NCBI GenBank assembly: GCA_003008705.1
Contig: PDUO01000068.1
Location: 3,620 to 67,619 of the forward strand
Origin: Pezicula radicicola
Taxonomy: Eukaryota; Ascomycota; Leotiomycetes; Helotiales; Dermateaceae
Reading direction: 5' to 3'
DNA: 64,000 nt
Positions 1 through 10,736 of this stretch are shown in pieces; the stretch's first letter is position 1; each line of letters begins with the position of its first letter. A model generated the notes under the pieces. That model did no database searches. It was not told the origin of the DNA and was given only the letters and a program-made list of their open reading frames with translations. The position numbers were made by a program, and so were the translations under genes.

Positions 1-178
1 CTAGACTACTAATAACTATACTCTAGTATTTATTATCAATAAGATTATAATTAAGTAAGGTAATATAAAGCTATAGTAGTACTTTTTGGATTTTATCCTA
101 GAAGTACTAATATATTTTATCCTTATAGTATTATTCTTCCTCTTAGTAATTAGTTAACTAATCTATAACTTCTATTAA
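1..178 (+). repeat. Direct repeat R1, copy 1 (heavily RIPed)
   Basis: About 178 bases are colinear with 4118-4295 in the same orientation. Nearly all differences are transitions, and most make this copy richer in T or A (C to T, G to A), as expected when RIP acts more heavily on it. The window edge may truncate it on the left. Confidence 0.85.
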
Positions 179-1213
179 TATATTAAGATAGGCCTATTAC
201 TATATAGTTAGCTTGAAATAAGGTTACTTATCCTCTTCTAGGTCCTTATAATAGATGATATAACTAAGGAACTACTTCTAAATAGTAGTATACTTCTGAA
301 AAGTACCTAGCTTTATCTTATAATTAAATAACCTCTTAGGTTTCTTCCCTTACTCCTTCTAGTTAGCCTTAACTAGTACTACCTTTCTAATAATACCTTT
401 AATAGTAATACCCTACCTATCTTGAATTATCTTATTGAATACCTTATAAATAATATATAGCTTAGCTTTATTATCCTAGTTAATTAGCTTAACTAACTAA
501 TATAATTCTATAGGGTTAAACTAGGCTAGGTACTAGGCCTATCCTATAAATTATAGCTATAGATTTAACTTAAGAGACTTATTAATAGCCTTGATCTTCT
601 GATATTGGGCTACCTAGACTTAGTTCCGGCCCTCGTTAATTACTCTCTCTATCCTATCCTATATACTCTTGAGCTAGGGGCTACTCTAGAGACTACTCTA
701 GCTCTCAACTCTCCTACTAATCTTAAAATACCTTGACTTTGGACCTTGGATAAAAAACCACTAGTATTATACTCTACTCCACTATAGTATAGATACTATA
801 ACCTAGCTAGTATTCTTCTTTGACTATCCTTTCTTATTTAGATTCTTCTAGTTATATTCTATCTTATAATACCTTTATATTTTCTATATATCTTTATAGA
901 TATACTAGTATAGTAATTAGTTATTAATACTATAGAATATATATTATAGTCTATTTATCTATAATAGTAATAATACTTAAATAGGCTTTGATATATCTAC
1001 TAGGAATAGAAAGGGATTTTAGGCTAGAATATCTTAATTAGGAATTAATCCTATAATATATTTAATCTAGTCTATAATCCTTTATTACTCCTCCTTTCTA
1101 AATCTATATAGACTATCTATACTGAAGTAGGCCTTGATCTCACTAGGTAATATAGTATATTAATACTTCTTATAGACTATAACTCTAAATATTAGTAGAT
1201 AGTTGAACTAGTC

Positions 1214-1360
1214 TATAGTTAGTTTATAGCTTAATTATTGGTTACTTGGTTATTCGTAGCTTAGTTATCTATAGCTTAGTTGTTTATAGCTTGATTGTTC
1301 GTAGCTTAATAGTTTATAACTTGATTATTTATAACTTAACTAGTTTATAGCTTAGTTACT
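1214..1360 (+). repeat. AT-rich tandem repeat, ~15-24 bp units
   Basis: Eight or more imperfect units of the type TATAGCTTAGTTGTT follow each other, alternating 'tagctta' with 'gtagctta' and 'taactta' variants. It lies inside the RIPed block and has no coding content. The unit length varies, so it may be a decayed minisatellite internal to the element. Confidence 0.55.
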
Positions 1361-1801
1361 TTTATTACTTAGATAATTATTTACTCTAAATATAATATTA
1401 ATATAGACTCTATCCTCTATATATCTTCTCTTCTTCCTGTATAATATGAACCCCTATATATATAAGTCTACCTAGGTTGTCTAAGCTTAAGAGTAACGAA
1501 TACTAAAACTATAAGAATAAGTATAAATAATTATAATATACCTCTAACTTCGAATTTCATGATTCTAAGAATAAGGTTAGAATCACTATATATAGTTTAT
1601 TATTTCTTAATATTTATAGCTTCTTATATAACCTCCTTCCTACTTATTTTTATAAACTAACCTAGCCCTGAAAATAAACTAACCTAGCCCCTATATCTTA
1701 TGACTACCTTATTCTATTACTACTAAAATTAAATCAACCCAGCCCTGGGTTGGTTAAGTAATAAGAGATAGATATAAATATTTATATCTTATTAACTTAT
1801 T

Positions 1802-2280
1802 AGGGTCGATAAGTGCAAAACGGACGAGTTCAAGGCCGGACTCATGTACGGGCTGACTCCTGTTGACGGGCTCAAGACCATCGGGTCGACCATGTTGCAC
1901 GAGGTACGAACTCTTCTTTTTGTTGGGTTGTCTGTGTCTTTCTGCTGCTTCGGGTGCCCGTCGTTCTGACTCTGACTGTGTGTAGTTGACACATACCAAC
2001 CAAGGAGGGCAACTGATTGATGTTCCCGAGGAGGAGAGACCTGAGAGTGTCAAGAGCTGCTATAATTGGGTCTGTATCGGTGAATTGAAAACCGAGAGGA
2101 ACGCAGGTGAGTTGATGGGGGGGGGGAGAAGAGACCCACCTTTTCTAGGACGTTTTTGCATACCTAAGGTGCTGATGCATTTGCTATGCAGATTCTATCG
2201 CTATGCTTGGCATAGCGATGAAGCTTTGGAGCCTAAAGTATTACGCCGAGGACGACGGCACGATTCACCCTATTCCATGA
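1802..2280 (+). pseudogene. 5'-truncated zinc metallopeptidase (HEXXH) gene fragment
   Basis: Three exons can be read: 1802-1903, 1986-2106 and 2192-2280, with introns 1904-1985 (GTACGA...TGTAG) and 2107-2191 (GTGAGT...TGCAG). The first intron splits the zinc-binding motif: exon 1 ends ...TMLHE and exon 2 starts LTH, giving HELTH, an HEXXH motif. Exon 2 continues with a Cys-containing segment (SCYNWVC) and the exon 2-3 junction encodes NADSIAMLG, resembling the end of secreted fungal metalloendopeptidases of the deuterolysin/lysine-specific type. The 5' end, including signal peptide and propeptide, is missing, cut off at the boundary with the RIPed repeat near 1800. Family assignment is inference from the motif and the downstream pattern; loss of the 5' end is seen directly. 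Confidence 0.6.
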
Positions 2281-2783
2281 TCTAGAATACGAGCTGCAGA
2301 CTTGAGAGGAGTGACTGGGGTTATTGTTGGGTTTGTGGTTTGGATTTGCTTTGGGTGATGGTACCTTAGTACTTGACTAGCTGGCTGTTGTTGGATTGTC
2401 ATTTGCATGTAATAGGTGGATTAATCTAGATTTGATGTCTTTCGAAGGCTGTGCTAGATCCTGGCGCTTAGATGAATTTCTTATTATTGATCCATGGCGG
2501 GGCTATAGCAGAGAGCTGATGTCTTGGCCAAATTATCGATTTTGTTGTATCTATTTACGGCCTGTTGGAAAATTGGCACAAATCAAAATCAATGCCCGGA
2601 GAATTGTAATTCCTTTCCGAGGATCACACCCTCCAACAAAACCACACCCCACCTTTCACCTCTCACCTCTCACCCCTCACACCTCATACATCCTTCGTAT
2701 CCTCTCCTCTCCTCATCTGCTACCTCCTTGTGATACAACACCCACAACACCTTCATTCAAAGAGTTGGACTATCCCATCAAAA
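2281..2783. other. Intergenic, probable promoter of the 2784 gene
   Basis: No gene is recognised. From about 2630 to 2725 the plus strand is a pyrimidine-rich tract with repeated ACCTCTCACC-type units, a common core-promoter feature just upstream of fungal start codons. This fits transcription of the gene starting at 2784. Confidence 0.4.
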
Positions 2784-4007
2784 ATGTCGCCTCGTCCCGA
2801 TCAACGAAACATGACCAACGTACACGTGCGCTCGCAGCCTGAGAGCAAGCTGCTGTCGGCGCCTGCCGAGATTCGTCGAGCAATATACGCTCATATCATC
2901 CACGGCCAAACTCACGCTTATTTGTCGCAGGGTAGAATTCAGCTTTCAGTATGCCTTCAGCCCAGCTTGGGAGATGACCGTCACGACGGCCACGAGCGTC
3001 AAACTACAACCGAAGGGTCGTCGGATAATGCTAGGTGGGCCCGTCGTCTGCGATCCTCATGGGGGCCGCATTGGGAATGCGAGGAGGTTGCCTATGCAGA
3101 GAACATGGACTTGCACGAGTATTGTCGCCATCACATCTACAACCTTCTTTTGGTGTGTAAGAAAATGTAAACCAATTTTCTCTTGTCCCTTTTCGCTCCT
3201 CGCTTACAATCCTTTCCTACTCGCAGGTTTCTCGATGTCAGCGACTTTGTAGCCGAGACAACAGCAATTAATGTCACAGATCTAGATACCTTGGACGTCT
3301 TGCTACTAGAGCCTAATAAGCTAGGTAGTGGTCCGAATTACCCCTGGAACTTCTGGGATTATATACGTCCTAGTATTCATAAGCTTAACGTCGCCTTCCG
3401 ACTTCCACTAGCCTTCTATAGAGTACTGGAGGAAGATGTAGACTTAGTTTCAGTAGCTAGTTATAACCCGACCGCCGTATCAATAAGATATACTACGTGG
3501 GTACGTCTCTGGCCGGCCGTCTGTCAGCTACAGCAACTTCGCAGCCTTCGTATCTGGCTAGACCATAACGACTCATCTTCGTGGTCAGTCGTCAAAGAAC
3601 GCCTAGCTCTACGTCAGGTTATTACTACCCTTGCAGTACACATGCAGGCTCGCTCCAAGGGGGAAAGCTCTAAGGGGGAAACCCTGCCATACATAGACAT
3701 TACGTTTAATCTCCCGAAGCTGCATCCCGGTATAGCGAGACCAGATACTCACTTTGTCCAAGAGAGTCCACTACCGCTATTCCCTATCGAGCGACGGATT
3801 CGTCAGCGCTATCATTGTGAAGAGAGGGCCGGTGGTAATTTGAGCGTGAAATACGAAGCTGACTTCCCTGTTATGCACGAGTGCCCGGAGGTGTTTGAAG
3901 AACCCGATATGACACTGCAAGAAGTCGAGGAGTTTGAGACAATGCTCTGGAACGAGGGTACTAACGTTTACCGATTTATGTCAGAAATGACCGGCTTTGT
4001 ATTATAA
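2784..4007 (+). CDS. Uncharacterised fungal protein with F-box-like N-terminus
   Basis: Two exons, 2784-3166 and 3227-4007, are joined by a 60 bp intron (GTAAAC...CGCAG) that keeps the frame, giving 387 aa. The splice yields the continuous segment CKKMFLDVSDFVAE. The N-terminus has an LSAPAEIRRAIYAHI stretch, which resembles the 'LPAEIR..IY..' signature of fungal F-box/2EXR-like proteins that are common and mostly unstudied. The rest has no recognisable catalytic motif, no signal peptide and no membrane segment. Base composition is normal and there are no internal stops although it is flanked by RIPed repeats, so it is probably a live gene. Function unknown; F-box-like membership is a weak inference. 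Confidence 0.65.
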
Positions 4008-4117
4008 TATAATTAATTTTTATAAAATCAACCGAGCGAGCTTGATGATAGTAGATAGTTTAGGAGTATGATCCTCGGGTGTCTCCTAGCCCTTGTCTTC
4101 TCGAATGCCGAGAACGG

Positions 4118-4295
4118 CTAGACCACTAATAACTATACTCTAGTATTCATTATCGATGAGGTTGTAATCAAGTAAGGTAATATAGAACTATAGTAACACT
4201 TTCTGTATTTTATCCCGGAAGTACTAATATATATTATCCTTGTAGTATTATTTTTCCTCTTAGTAATTAGTTAACTAATCTATAGCTTCTATTAA
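4118..4295 (+). repeat. Direct repeat R1, copy 2 (lightly RIPed)
   Basis: Colinear with 1-178. This copy keeps C and G at many positions where copy 1 has T and A. It stops near 4295, where sequence unrelated to copy 1 begins. Confidence 0.85.
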
Positions 4296-4620
4296 TTCCA
4301 GCTATGTTGGTTTTACTTTCCATCCGCACGTAACCCTAAAACCCCTAAGCCTATGGCCTATATCAAGCCCATGGCAAGTGCCAGTAATATAGGCTCTGAA
4401 ATCGAACTATATGGGTATGGCAATTACCACTAATATAGGCCTATGGCCCGAATCAATCCCGGAGCCTATTAGACGTTGATTTGAGAGCCCATTTCGCAGC
4501 CCGAATCAAAGCTATACAAAAGGAGAGTAAGGGTAGAAGCCAGGACAATTGTATAGTAATTTATATATAATATAACTCTTTCTATAGAATACACCTCTCC
4601 TGCATAGCTGGCCCCCAAGC
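4296..4620. repeat. Repeat-derived segment related to the 55875 MITE interior
   Basis: Positions 4383-4440 read in reverse resemble the interior of the MITE at 55875-56436, sharing alternating 'gcctatatta', 'tcgatttcagagc' and 'aattcgatt' modules. A short inverted pair CCAGCTATG / CATAGCTGG (4298-4306 and 4604-4612) could be decayed ends, but no target-site duplication is visible. No coding potential. Confidence 0.4.
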
Positions 4621-5920
4621 ACGGTACACAGAATGTAGCCGTAGGTTATATATTATATAATCTAAGTAAAATTATTAAAAAAGTAAATAAGTAATACTAT
4701 TAGTAATAGTTTATTATCTAAGATAACTACTAATTAGATATAAATAAGAGTAAATTTAAAAGTAGAATAATTATTATTTAATAGTTTATATAACTTAACT
4801 TTTAGTTAAAATAAAATAGTTTAATTAATTATAGTATTTTATTTATATATATACTCTCTAAGTACTATCTAAGTATCTTATACTAGATATTATTATATAT
4901 ATATCTTTTTAAATTTTAAATTAATTATTTTTATAATAAGTTATATAAGTTATATAAATAATATTTTATTTTTTAATAAAATATATAAAATTTATTAATT
5001 TATTAATATTAATTAATATAATTTTTTTAAAATACTTTATACTTTTTTTTTTTTTTANTTTTAAACTTTATATATAAAACTTTATTTAATTATATTATTA
5101 TAGTTTTTAATTAATATCTTAATATTAATTATAATAATTTTCTAGTAAGATAGTAGTATAGTTTAATAATATTATAAATAATAGTATTAGAAAGTAATCT
5201 AAGGTTTAATATTTATTAAAATTTAGAGTTATACTAATCTTACTTATTAGAGCTAAGGATAAGTTATAAAGCTAATCTTATTATAACTAAAATAAAGTTA
5301 TAAAAGTCTTTATATATACTCTACTTTTATATTAAAACTCTCTTTATATATCTACTTATATAACTTTAACTTAGGTTATAAGTATATCTAAAAATTTAAC
5401 TAGTAAGTATTTTTAGTATTTAAAATAGACTTTCCTATATTATATTTTAATTATATTTAATAGTTAGTATAGGAAATAGAAAGTAACTAAGGGTAGTAGT
5501 TTTTTAAGTGAATTTTAGTATAAAACTAGAAAATTATATACTCCTCTTACTTCTAATTACTATTAATAAATCCTAGTAGTCTATAATTTTAATATAAATA
5601 TATAATATTATAGGTAACTATTGAAAAAATAAGTCTAATATAAAGATTTTAATTAATTATCTCTTCTTTACTATAAACTTTTAAAGTATTAGGTATGAGT
5701 TTTAGTATAAAAGTAGGGTATGTACAAAGACTTTTACTACCCCATTTTAGTTATATAAGCTTTAATCTATGTATACTTTAGTACTTAGATAAATAATTAT
5801 ACCCTCTATAATTGATTCTAGTACTTTCGACCCTACAAATACAGTAAATCTAGCTTCTCTATTGGCCTCCTTAGATAGCTGAGGTTGACTACAATAATTC
5901 AGGGGTACAATTACTCATCC
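4621..5920. repeat. Extremely AT-rich RIP-degraded tract
   Basis: About 1.3 kb of nearly pure A/T with one undetermined base at 5058. There are no open frames and no recognisable terminal repeats. It probably represents transposon sequence mutated beyond recognition by RIP. Confidence 0.7.
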
Positions 5921-6581
5921 CTACTACCAAGTATTTACCGTGTTCGTAAGATGAGAGATCTTTTCACAGGAATTAAGATAAGGTTCAGGCGCCGTGCCTC
6001 TGATCCATTTATCGACTTTAGGTGAAATTCCGTATACGGATTTAAAGGTATCCCTTCGTCTGCTAAAACATTGGCCGCGCCAGGCAGTACAGCTAAACAG
6101 GTCAGGCATCCACTATTAATTTAGCTGTACTTGCGGCTCTCGGTTACTAAATGTTATTAATTTGATATTGGGCTGCCATCGATCAGCTTCGTCTGAAGAT
6201 TGGTTGCATATATTGGTGTGTTCTCAGCCCTTGCAAGTTTGGGAAGAAAGCATGTTGCAGGATGGATACAGTTCATGTTTCCCAGGTGGCTCGATAGGTG
6301 GCTCGATACAGCCTCAACTATACATAAACTTTTGGCTACGCCATATCACATGTCCACGCTAGTATTATTCTAGTTAGCTGGCTTTGTCCTTGCATTAGCT
6401 GACCTTTCCTGTTATCAGCGGTGTGAACTTCAGCCAATGGATTGAGATTAGCTCGCAGCATCGTACAACTCCAATATATATTGGCGATCTGAAGCTGCAA
6501 TATCCGTTTCGACACCTCAACGATCTCCTAGAGCTATAGTTCAGGACGGTTATCACTTTTTCCTGAGCTAACAAACTCATC
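5921..6581. other. Intergenic, nothing recognised; upstream of HET gene
   Basis: Base composition returns to normal here. Short open frames (for example 5924-6109 minus and 6162-6362 plus) match no known motif and are probably fortuitous. The final part should hold the promoter of the gene starting at 6582. Confidence 0.4.
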
Positions 6582-8965
6582 ATGGTCTACTGCAGTATTT
6601 GCAGGGAGATGGGACTCCAATTCGACAAAATCTTTGAAACGCCCGATGATCACAATTCTCAAGACACCTCTAGCTGGTGGAAGCACCATGATCACTTCAA
6701 CTCTCTGCTGCAATCTGCAGAAGCTGGATGTGAATTCTGTGCGCTGATCGTCAAGGCAGTACCCTCCTCAACTAGAGATGTGCATTGCAGGCCTGGACAT
6801 AAAAACAATACCCGAATCTATGTTAGAGAACATCAGCTCTATTCCAATGGTAAACGTTTAAGGGGGGCCTCAAGAATAATGTTTCGTGCAGGGACGCGTA
6901 ATATTGCGGAGTTAGAAGTCTTTTGTGGTCCCGGTAAGGATGTTCCAGCAATCGATGAGCAGTTCAAACTAAAACAGTGCCCTCAACAGGTGATTACTTA
7001 GCAATCAACGGCATAATTACTGGGAGGCATATATCTTCCGCAAATTTCGCAGATGTACTCACCACAATGCCACCCGTCTGGCTCGAGAACTGCTTTTGTC
7101 ATTCCAAATGTCCGAAAAATCGTGGAGGGGCGCTTCCCAAGCGCTTAGTTGATGTTGGAACTTTGGAAAATCTTGTTCAGAGAGTAGTAGAAACTAACGA
7201 TCAAAATGGGGAATGGTTAGCTCTAAGTCATTGCTGGGGAGGCGGGATTGAAGCATCAACAAGGGCAGATGATATAAAAGAAGGATTTCGGGATTTGAAA
7301 GTTCTTCCCCCAAATTTTGTTGATGCTATTGAGGTCACCCGGAAACTTGGCTTTCGATACATCTGGATCGATTCTCTATGCATCATCCAAGACTCAGACT
7401 CGGATAAGGCTGAGCAGATACCATTAATGGGCCATATCTACAAAAATGCGACGTTGACGATTGCGGCCGTCGCCGCTGAGAGTAGCAAGATAGGATTTCT
7501 TGGTGCTAGAGAAACCCCGATGCACTCCCTTCCACTCAGCTATGAAAGTCAATTGCACAAGACGTCAGGAACAGTATACTTCCGCAAGCCACCCTATGTG
7601 TCCAATAGAGGCCCATTGACAACACGAGCATGGACACTTCAAGAAAAGGTGCTATCTCCACGCACGCTACACTTCACATCAGAAATGATCATCTGGGACT
7701 GCTTCACCTGCTTTGAGACCGAAGCGGAACCTCAGACATCTGGGATTGAGCCTCCAGGGCTGAGTCTTCACAGTCGCAATACAACCGATCTTCCTCTATC
7801 AGAAAAAAGGATCTTGTGGTATCAAATGGTCATGGAGTATTCTCGGCGTAACATCACTAATGAGGGGGATAAGGCGAATGCTATAGCGGCGTTGGCAGAA
7901 GAGGTGGCCGATCAAACGAAATACACGTACCAAGCTGGGCTATGGCAGGAGGATATTCACAAAGGGCTTCTCTGGAACGTGGTTGAGGGAGAAGGGACAT
8001 GTGAGACTTTTGTGGATATCACAAAAGGGAGATTGAGAGAAACAAGATGCACGGCTGGTCCAGTCCAGGGAACAAATCTCGGTCCGTCTTGGAGCTGGCT
8101 ATCAGGATGGACGCCAGAAAGGACTTTGAAGCCGAAAACGATCTTTGGCGCTATGTTCGACGGGGCATTGAAGGTAGAGGGCTCACAAAGAGACCTTCTC
8201 GAGTCGCAGATCAACGACTTTGCTATGTGTAACAACATTTCTAAGCTGGAAGATATGGAGATACTACTCTGTCCTAGGAACCAGATATGGCTACGAGATA
8301 AGAGGAGCACGAAGCTGGGCGATATTAAATTGCGCTCTGTGGCCAGCATAAAATATGCTACAAATCGACATCGTGTGCTTACGGAAATGGATGCCACGAT
8401 CCTCAGTTGCGATATTAGTACCGTAGATGCCCAGAAACCTTTCAGTCAACCGATTTCAGGTGTGCTGAAGATCAGGGGGTATACCCGCTCTGCAAAAGGA
8501 ACCGCATATCCATGGGATGTACAAAGGGTAGGAATTTATCAACCTAACCTTGTACCGGAAGATGCCCAAACTAAAGATCAACAGCCCACACTATTGGATT
8601 CTGTCCTTTGCTCCATTGATGGACACGTCGGTATAACTTATGAAAATAGATGCCCCACCGGCCGACAACAAGAAGATATCGATAAGGAGGTAAGGGATTT
8701 ATATGCCAGATGTATATTTCTTCGGATCTGCTTGGGCTCATGTTCTTGGCGTCCAACGGGTGACCCCCGCTTGTCAGGGCCTGATAGACGTCCGTACGAG
8801 ATACCGATTTCGATATTAGCCCTTCTGTTAGAGCCAACCGGAAACCATCACGAGTATCGGCGGCGGGGTATGGCTGTAATCCCTAGAGATTTGAAGACTA
8901 TGGAAGTCGGTGGAGAGACAACAACTGCAGAAGGCTGGGAAAAGTGTGATTTGACTATTGTGTAG
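6582..8965 (+). CDS. Heterokaryon incompatibility (HET) domain protein
   Basis: HET-domain proteins trigger regulated cell death after non-self recognition during hyphal fusion. The classical motifs are present in order: WLALSHCWGG, then FRYIWIDSLCIIQD, then RAWTLQEKVLSPR. The Cys-rich N-terminus (CSICREMGLQ ... CEFCALIV) is typical of this long HET subtype. The first and main reading frames differ. They are joined by a candidate 119 bp intron 6934-7052 (GTAAGG...TCGCAG), giving 754 aa from exons 6582-6933 and 7053-8965. The sequence that would be intronic, however, also looks coding (INGIITGRHIS) in the downstream frame, so a one-base frameshift near 6975 is the alternative. The gene ends in TAG. 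No partner gene of a known incompatibility pair is recognised beside it. HET assignment is certain; the splice is not. Confidence 0.85.
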
Positions 8966-9704
8966 CGAGCCTAATGTAATTGACAGTTTATACTGTGGAT
9001 AGAGGACGTGGAAGAGAGGAGATCAGGGAGCAGATCCCGAGTGACTTCTAGATAGGTCATGTCGGGTTTTAGAATGGCATTATAGGAGAAGCGGGAAAGA
9101 ATCTTCTGGGTCTTATAGGCTGGGGAAGGTTGTAGTAGGTGAGATAGACGGTGTAGATGGTTTATAATATATGACATGTATACTAAGACTCGGGGCTTTA
9201 GAGTAGAACGAATAAATACTTATTAAGAATCAAAGTAGTCCCTATATATATACTTCTCTATAATTCTAATACTAAACTACTTCTACCTACTAGTACTTAT
9301 TTACTATCTTTAATACTTAACTAGGTATAGTTATTTATTTAGATTATAATAAGTAGTTTTATTAGACTTATATATTATATAACTACTATTAGTATTTTAT
9401 ATACTTATTATAATAATAAAGTTAATTATTAATATTAGAAGTAAAGTATTTAATAAACTTAAATAATATTATAAAAAGTTAAAATATACTTTTTTACTAT
9501 TATTAATTAAGTTATATTATTTATTATCTTATTAGTAGGATTAAAAGTTATTTTAGTTATTCTCTTTTATTTTATTATAATTATTAAGAAAGAATATAAC
9601 TCTAAGTTTTAAAGATATAAAGTAGAAAAAAACCTATATACTAAGTTTATCTAGACAAGGGAGGTATATAAAACACTAAGTAGTTTTAGTAAGCTTATAT
9701 AGTA
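8966..9704. other. AT-rich intergenic tract
   Basis: About 9180-9680 is strongly AT-rich and poor in CpA/TpG, consistent with RIP. No gene, terminal repeat or RNA gene is recognised. The right edge (9700-9704, TAGTA) is the left target-site copy of the LTR element that follows. Confidence 0.5.
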
Positions 9705-9832
9705 TGTGAGCCGGAAATCAGGTGACTTTTAGACATATATTCAGCCCACTTTTTATATATATATATACCCCCTTTAGACCTTACTTTATTCTATAATCGA
9801 GTCCATTTTCAAGTTAATTTTTAAGTCTAATA
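9705..9832 (+). repeat. Left LTR of TRIM-like element
   Basis: 128 bp, starts TGTGAGCC. Aligns with 10456-10585; several differences are C-to-T or G-to-A in this copy, including its end (AATA against GACA). Confidence 0.75.
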
Positions 9833-10015
9833 GTTATAAGCCCGGCCTTCGCCTACAATTCCCTGTAGATACTTGATTCCTTTACTTCCTCTTAAATAAA
9901 GAAGAGCCTTCTTTTAAATAGAGAAGTATCGTATAAATCAATACCTTTGCCTATCGCTTTATTAAGGCTCTTAACTTAAGGAGAGTTACTATATTTAAGG
10001 CCTACGTAAAACTAA

Positions 10016-10178
10016 TCTCTTCCTTGTAGATAACTAAGCTCTCTGTTAATCTCTTCCTTGTAGATGACCAAGCTCTCTGCCTTCCTTGTTGTATAGACGA
10101 CTAAGCTCTCTGCCTTCCTCTGTGTAGACGACTAAGCTCTCTGCCTTCCTCTTCGTGTAGACGACCAAGCTCTCTGCC
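10016..10178 (+). repeat. Minisatellite inside TRIM-like element
   Basis: Five tandem units of 30-34 bp share the core GTAGACGACTAAGCTCTCTG preceded by a CTTCCTT-type pyrimidine run. They sit in the non-coding interior of the LTR element. Confidence 0.75.
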
Positions 10179-10455
10179 TTTATAACAACGATCGTTACAT
10201 TCACTTATCGAGACGACATACCTCTCTCTGTACCTTGCCTGTATATATATATATATACTAAACCTCCCTTCTCTTCGATATACGTCGCTATATAAGTATA
10301 TAGGGTATATAGGGTATATATGGGCTGTAGGGGAAGGAGGACTAGGGTTAAGGTTAAGGACATAGATTTAATAGTTTTAAGGGTTATATACATCTAATTT
10401 CTTATACTCTCTTACGGTTACAGGCTCTCTACTTTGTATAAAGCCTAAGGGGGTG

Positions 10456-10585
10456 TGTAAGCGGGAAATCAAGTAACTTTTGGACATATATTCAGCCTAC
10501 TTTATATATATATATATATACCCCCTTTAGACCTTACTTTATTCTACAATCGAGTCCATTTTCAAGTCAATTTTCAAGTCTGACA
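10456..10585 (+). repeat. Right LTR of TRIM-like element
   Basis: 130 bp, starts TGTAAGCG and ends CTGACA. Immediately preceded by the AAGGGGGTG purine tract. Confidence 0.75.
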
Positions 10586-10736
10586 TAGTGTTATAAAAAT
10601 AGTTATACTAACTTAGTGTAAACGATCACGCCGCTTACTCTCCTCTTTATTGATTGTACTATGGAAACCTCTCAGATTGCCTAGCCAGTTGTTGATCACG
10701 TTCGAGTAGACGATCGACTATAAAGTATTCAAATTT

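Larger units (their letters stand above)
1..1795. repeat. AT-rich RIP-degraded repeat block
   Basis: This stretch is almost entirely A/T with very few CpA or TpG dinucleotides but abundant TpA, the signature of repeat-induced point mutation. No reading frame of useful length survives on either strand. Its first ~178 bases recur at 4118-4295 in a less mutated form. The block ends abruptly near 1800, where base composition returns to normal inside a truncated gene. It is most likely a decayed transposon; the family cannot be named. Confidence 0.75.
9705..10585 (+). mobile_element. Non-autonomous LTR element (TRIM-like), 881 bp
   Basis: Two direct repeats, 9705-9832 and 10456-10585, start with TGT and the second ends ACA, as LTRs do. 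A purine-rich tract, AAGGGGGTG, lies directly before the second repeat, where a polypurine tract belongs. The flanks are TAGTA (9700-9704) and TAGTG (10586-10590), a 5 bp target-site duplication with one G-to-A difference. The ~620 bp interior encodes no gag or pol and carries a minisatellite. No clear tRNA primer-binding site was found after the left LTR. This is the structure of a terminal-repeat retrotransposon in miniature. The left LTR is more AT-shifted than the right. Confidence 0.75.

Noticed and set aside
4298..4612. CCAGCTATG / CATAGCTGG as ends of a separate 315 bp element
   Set aside because: Only 9 bp of inverted identity and no target-site duplication; could be chance.
10205..10393. 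Small frame inside the TRIM-like element
   Set aside because: Low-complexity TA-rich translation; the element is non-coding.
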